From the NCBI RefSeq assembly GCF_022809115.1, contig NZ_JALGBH010000001.1:930001-994000 (forward strand): DNA of 64,000 nt, read 5' to 3'. The position numbers and the translations under genes are program-made. Numbering within the stretch: position 1 is the stretch's first letter; each line of letters opens with the position of its first letter. The DNA comes from Pedobacter montanisoli (GTDB taxonomy: Bacteria; Bacteroidota; Bacteroidia; Sphingobacteriales; Sphingobacteriaceae). Below are positions 63,278-64,000 of this stretch, piece by piece. The notes under the pieces are model-generated. The model had not been told where the DNA came from. It ran no database searches and saw only the letters and a list, made by a program, of their open reading frames with translations.

Positions 63278-64000
63278 ATGATTGAAAGTTTACTTTGGTT
63301 AGTTCCGCTACTTCCGCTTTTAGGTTTTATCATAAACGGTTTAGGAAGAAATAAATTAAGTAAAGGTGCTGTTGGCTTTATTGGAAGCGGTGTGATTTTT
63401 GCTTCATTTATACTGAGCTTATACTTATTTTTTCAGCTAGGTACATTAGCAGATAAACAAGTTACTGTAACACTTTTTGATTGGATAAGTGTAGGTAATT
63501 TACATATTCCGCTTTCGTTCCTGTATGATCCATTAAGTTCGGTAATGCTTCTGATTATAACCGGAATCGGATTTTTAATACATATTTATTCTACAGCTTA
63601 TATGCATGAAGATGCAGGCTTTGGTAAGTTTTTCAGTTACCTAAACCTGTTTATCTTTTTCATGCTTATTCTGGTATTGGGATCCAATTACATCGTGATG
63701 TTTATTGGTTGGGAAGGTGTAGGTTTATGTTCATATTTACTGATTGGCTTTTGGTATACTAACCGTAACTATGCCAGCGCTGCAAAGAAGGCCTTTGTAA
63801 TGAACCGTATTGGTGACTTAGGTTTCTTATTAGGTGTATTTTTAATGTTTGGCTTTTTCGGTAGCATAGAATTTGCCAAAGTTTTTCCTTTGGCTGCTAA
63901 AATGTTGCCCGGTCATGGTACACTGATCGTTATTACATTACTATTGTTTATTGGAGCTTGTGGTAAATCGGCTCAATTACCTTTATTTACTTGGTTGCCT
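63278..64000 (+). CDS. nuoL: NADH-quinone oxidoreductase subunit L, N-terminal part (cut by window edge)
   Basis: 241 codons from the ATG at 63278, open to the window end. This is the large antiporter-like subunit that pumps protons. Visible are the PLLPLLGFIING start and FLYDPLSSVMLLIITGIGFLIHIYSTAYM. FIGWEGVGLCSYLLIGFWY with the conserved Glu and the KKAFVMNRIGDLGFLLG stretch follow, and the cut falls at GACGKSAQLPLFTWLP. It starts 15 bases after nuoK. Confidence 0.96.
   Translation, partial: MIESLLWLVPLLPLLGFIINGLGRNKLSKGAVGFIGSGVIFASFILSLYLFFQLGTLADKQVTVTLFDWISVGNLHIPLSFLYDPLSSVMLLIITGIGFLIHIYSTAYMHEDAGFGKFFSYLNLFIFFMLILVLGSNYIVMFIGWEGVGLCSYLLIGFWYTNRNYASAAKKAFVMNRIGDLGFLLGVFLMFGFFGSIEFAKVFPLAAKMLPGHGTLIVITLLLFIGACGKSAQLPLFTWLP

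Overview
The window looks like chromosomal DNA of a Bacteroidota member, most likely Sphingobacteriaceae (Pedobacter-like). The evidence is low GC, two SusC/SusD pairs, a Bacteroidota-style split arginine pathway using N-acylated intermediates, the almost complete lack of Shine-Dalgarno sites, and promoters of the -33 TTTG / -7 TAnnTTTG type. No phage, insertion sequence or CRISPR array is seen. Both edges cut a gene: the N-acylornithine carbamoyltransferase on the left and nuoL on the right.

Layout. 1-4256: an arginine operon (carbamoyltransferase, argB, argE, an unknown secreted protein, argH). 4409-13402: mixed single genes, namely a Gfo/Idh/MocA oxidoreductase, a GT87-like membrane protein, a coiled-coil membrane protein, a family-10-like glycoside hydrolase, a DUF1835 protein and a large M16 protease. 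13403-17884: a vitamin-uptake region with a candidate sigma-54-driven small RNA, a PnuC-type transporter, a NadR-like kinase, and a TPP riboswitch in front of a TonB-dependent receptor. 17945-34145: an amino-sugar and SusCD region with a NagX-like membrane protein, a NagB/PIG-L fusion, AnmK, a DeoR regulator, two SusC/SusD pairs and a DUF4397 lipoprotein. 34212-46594: housekeeping and small genes (S41 protease, ferredoxin and its reductase, LpxH-like phosphatase, RF1, tRNA-Asp, DUF3892, MORN/TPR protein, SodC, a lone ExbD, metK under a SAM-II-like riboswitch, a lipid kinase, SUI1). 46726-54579: pckA and the TonB energising operon (exbB, exbD, exbD, tonB, small membrane protein, PstS-like lipoprotein, TPR protein). 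54657-64000: the complex I operon nuoA to nuoL.

How the genes work together. The ExbB-ExbD-ExbD-TonB operon would power the three TonB-dependent receptors in the window (one probably for thiamine, two SusC type). NagX, NagB-PIG-L, AnmK and the DeoR regulator point to salvage of amino sugars from cell wall or chitin-like glycans, with the SusCD pairs as likely outer-membrane importers. Complex I lacks the usual large NuoG C-terminus.

The most interesting items are: a SAM-II-class riboswitch with an inserted hairpin before metK; a near-consensus sigma-54 promoter followed by an orphan terminator (candidate small RNA); a 5' leader hairpin conserved between the two susC genes while its loop differs; the NagB-PIG-L fusion lacking a catalytic Asp; and a nuo operon interrupted at several junctions by different small elements, one of them a 23S-IVS-type four-helix-bundle gene flanked by inverted repeats.
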